Below, piece after piece: positions 6,305-7,139 of a stretch of 7,139 nt of DNA (the first letter of the stretch is position 1; each line of letters starts with the position of its first letter). Where the stretch lies: assembly GCA_007120685.1 (NCBI GenBank), contig SKNG01000043.1:1-7139 (forward strand), read 5' to 3'. Source of the DNA: Paracoccaceae bacterium (GTDB taxonomy: Bacteria > Pseudomonadota > Alphaproteobacteria > Rhodobacterales > Rhodobacteraceae). The notes beneath the pieces were generated by a model that worked only from the letters and a program-made list of their open reading frames with translations, did not search any database and had not been told where the DNA came from. The translations under genes were made by a program, and so were the position numbers.

Positions 6305-7139
6305 ATGAGTTACCTTGAATACAACGTCAAACGCTCGCCGGCCGGTCTGGCAAAGGTGCTCTACATCAACTGGGTGCTGGTGGTGCTGATCGCCGCCACG
6401 GCCTCGGTCGGTTTCCTGATGCTCTATTCGGTGGCCGGCGGCGATCTGGGCCTCTGGGCCGAGCCTCAGATGAAACGTTTCGCGGTGGGTATGGTGGCGA
6501 TGTTCGTCATCGCCTTCGTGCCGCTGTGGTTCTGGCGGTCGATGGCGGGGCTGGCCTATGCGGTGTCGGTGGTCCTGCTGCTGGGTGTCGAATTCTTCGG
6601 CACCGTGGGCATGGGCGCGCGGCGCTGGCTGGAAATCGGCCCGCTGCGCCTGCAGCCGTCGGAAATGGCCAAGATCACCGTGATTCTGGCGATGGCGGCC
6701 TATTACGATGCCGTGGACACCAAGCGCGTCTCGCACCCGCTGTTCGTGCTGGCCGCGTTGGCAATGATCCTGATCCCGACGCTGCTGGTATTGCGCCAGC
6801 CTGATCTGGGCACGGCGCTGCTGCTGCTGGGCTCTGGCGTGCTGGTGATGTTCTTCGCCGGGGTCAGCTTGTGGTATTTCGGCCTGGCCATCGCCGGGGG
6901 CGGCGGGCTGGTGGCGCTGGCCTTCGCATCGCGCGGGACATCCTGGCAGATTCTGAAGGATTACCAATACCGCCGCATCGACGCCTTTCTGGACCCGTCG
7001 ATCGATCCACTGGGGGCCGGCTATCACATCAATCAGGCGATGATCGCGCTGGGGTCTGGCGGCTGGTCAGGGCGGGGGTTCATGGAAGGCACGCAGTCGC
7101 GGCTGAACTTCCTGCCCGAAAAGCACACCGATTTCATCT
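6305..7139 (+). CDS. rodA: RodA, peptidoglycan glycosyltransferase, 3' end missing
   Basis: SEDS-family polytopic membrane enzyme that polymerises lipid II into glycan strands as partner of PBP2. There are 278 complete codons before the window ends; family members are about 370-380 aa, so roughly the last 100 residues are missing. It is read from ATG 6305 (AGGAAG 7 bases upstream). Visible signatures: first membrane helices (about 20-45, 58-78 and 81-100), RRWLEIG with W108 followed by LQPSE, RQPDLGTALL (R164-), FLDPSIDPLGAGYHINQA, GSGG and GTQSRLNFLPEKHTDF. D276 is the aspartate of the HTDF motif, which by family position corresponds to the proposed catalytic residue. The gene is 45 bases after mrdA, in the same frame. 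FtsW is the related alternative, but the neighbours and the HTDF context fit RodA. Gene symbol mrdB is a synonym. Confidence 0.95.
   Translation, partial: MSYLEYNVKRSPAGLAKVLYINWVLVVLIAATASVGFLMLYSVAGGDLGLWAEPQMKRFAVGMVAMFVIAFVPLWFWRSMAGLAYAVSVVLLLGVEFFGTVGMGARRWLEIGPLRLQPSEMAKITVILAMAAYYDAVDTKRVSHPLFVLAALAMILIPTLLVLRQPDLGTALLLLGSGVLVMFFAGVSLWYFGLAIAGGGGLVALAFASRGTSWQILKDYQYRRIDAFLDPSIDPLGAGYHINQAMIALGSGGWSGRGFMEGTQSRLNFLPEKHTDFI

Noticed and set aside
4310..7139. Division pair FtsI/FtsW instead of PBP2/RodA
   Set aside because: The second PBP motif is SxD rather than SxN, the genes follow mreBCD directly, and the SEDS protein has the RodA-type HTDF context.
1..7139. Mobile elements, CRISPR arrays, tRNA or rRNA genes, or an unknown system
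   Set aside because: I found no transposase or integrase frame, spaced direct-repeat array, or tRNA/rRNA-like segment. Known genes account for nearly all of the window.

Overview
The window is chromosomal DNA from a GC-rich alphaproteobacterium, most likely of the Rhodobacterales (Rhodobacter/Paracoccus/Roseobacter relatives). The evidence is the strong G/C bias at third codon positions, the family signatures of all six proteins, and a leuA-mreB spacer that resembles dispersed intergenic elements I remember from that order. The genus cannot be read from the sequence. All genes are on the + strand.

Layout: (1) bases 1-1442 hold the 3' part of leuA, 2-isopropylmalate synthase, which starts upstream of the window. 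(2) A 241-base spacer holds two strong GC hairpins, a candidate repeat element, a candidate sigma-70-type promoter and a possible leader hairpin. (3) Bases 1684-7139 hold the rod-shape/elongasome operon mreB, mreC, mreD, mrdA (PBP2) and the first 278 codons of rodA, which runs off the right edge.

The mre/mrd genes are tightly packed. There are 13 bases between mreB and mreC, overlaps of 8 bases (mreC/mreD) and 4 bases (mreD/mrdA), and a 45-base repeat-bearing spacer before rodA. Together they encode one machine. MreB filaments on the inner face of the membrane position the membrane proteins MreC and MreD. These activate the transpeptidase PBP2, which works with the glycosyltransferase RodA to build peptidoglycan along the cell side wall. 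leuA is metabolically unrelated (leucine biosynthesis) and probably only a neighbour.

I do not see a new system here: no mobile element, CRISPR array, RNA gene or unknown gene. The points worth a second look are fine-scale. They are a hairpin that buries the mreC ribosome binding site next to a TTG start, a Cys3-His cluster in PBP2 at positions matching the zinc site known from E. coli PBP2, a tandem hexamer repeat forming the rodA ribosome binding region, a low-complexity MreC tail, and the structured leuA-mreB spacer.
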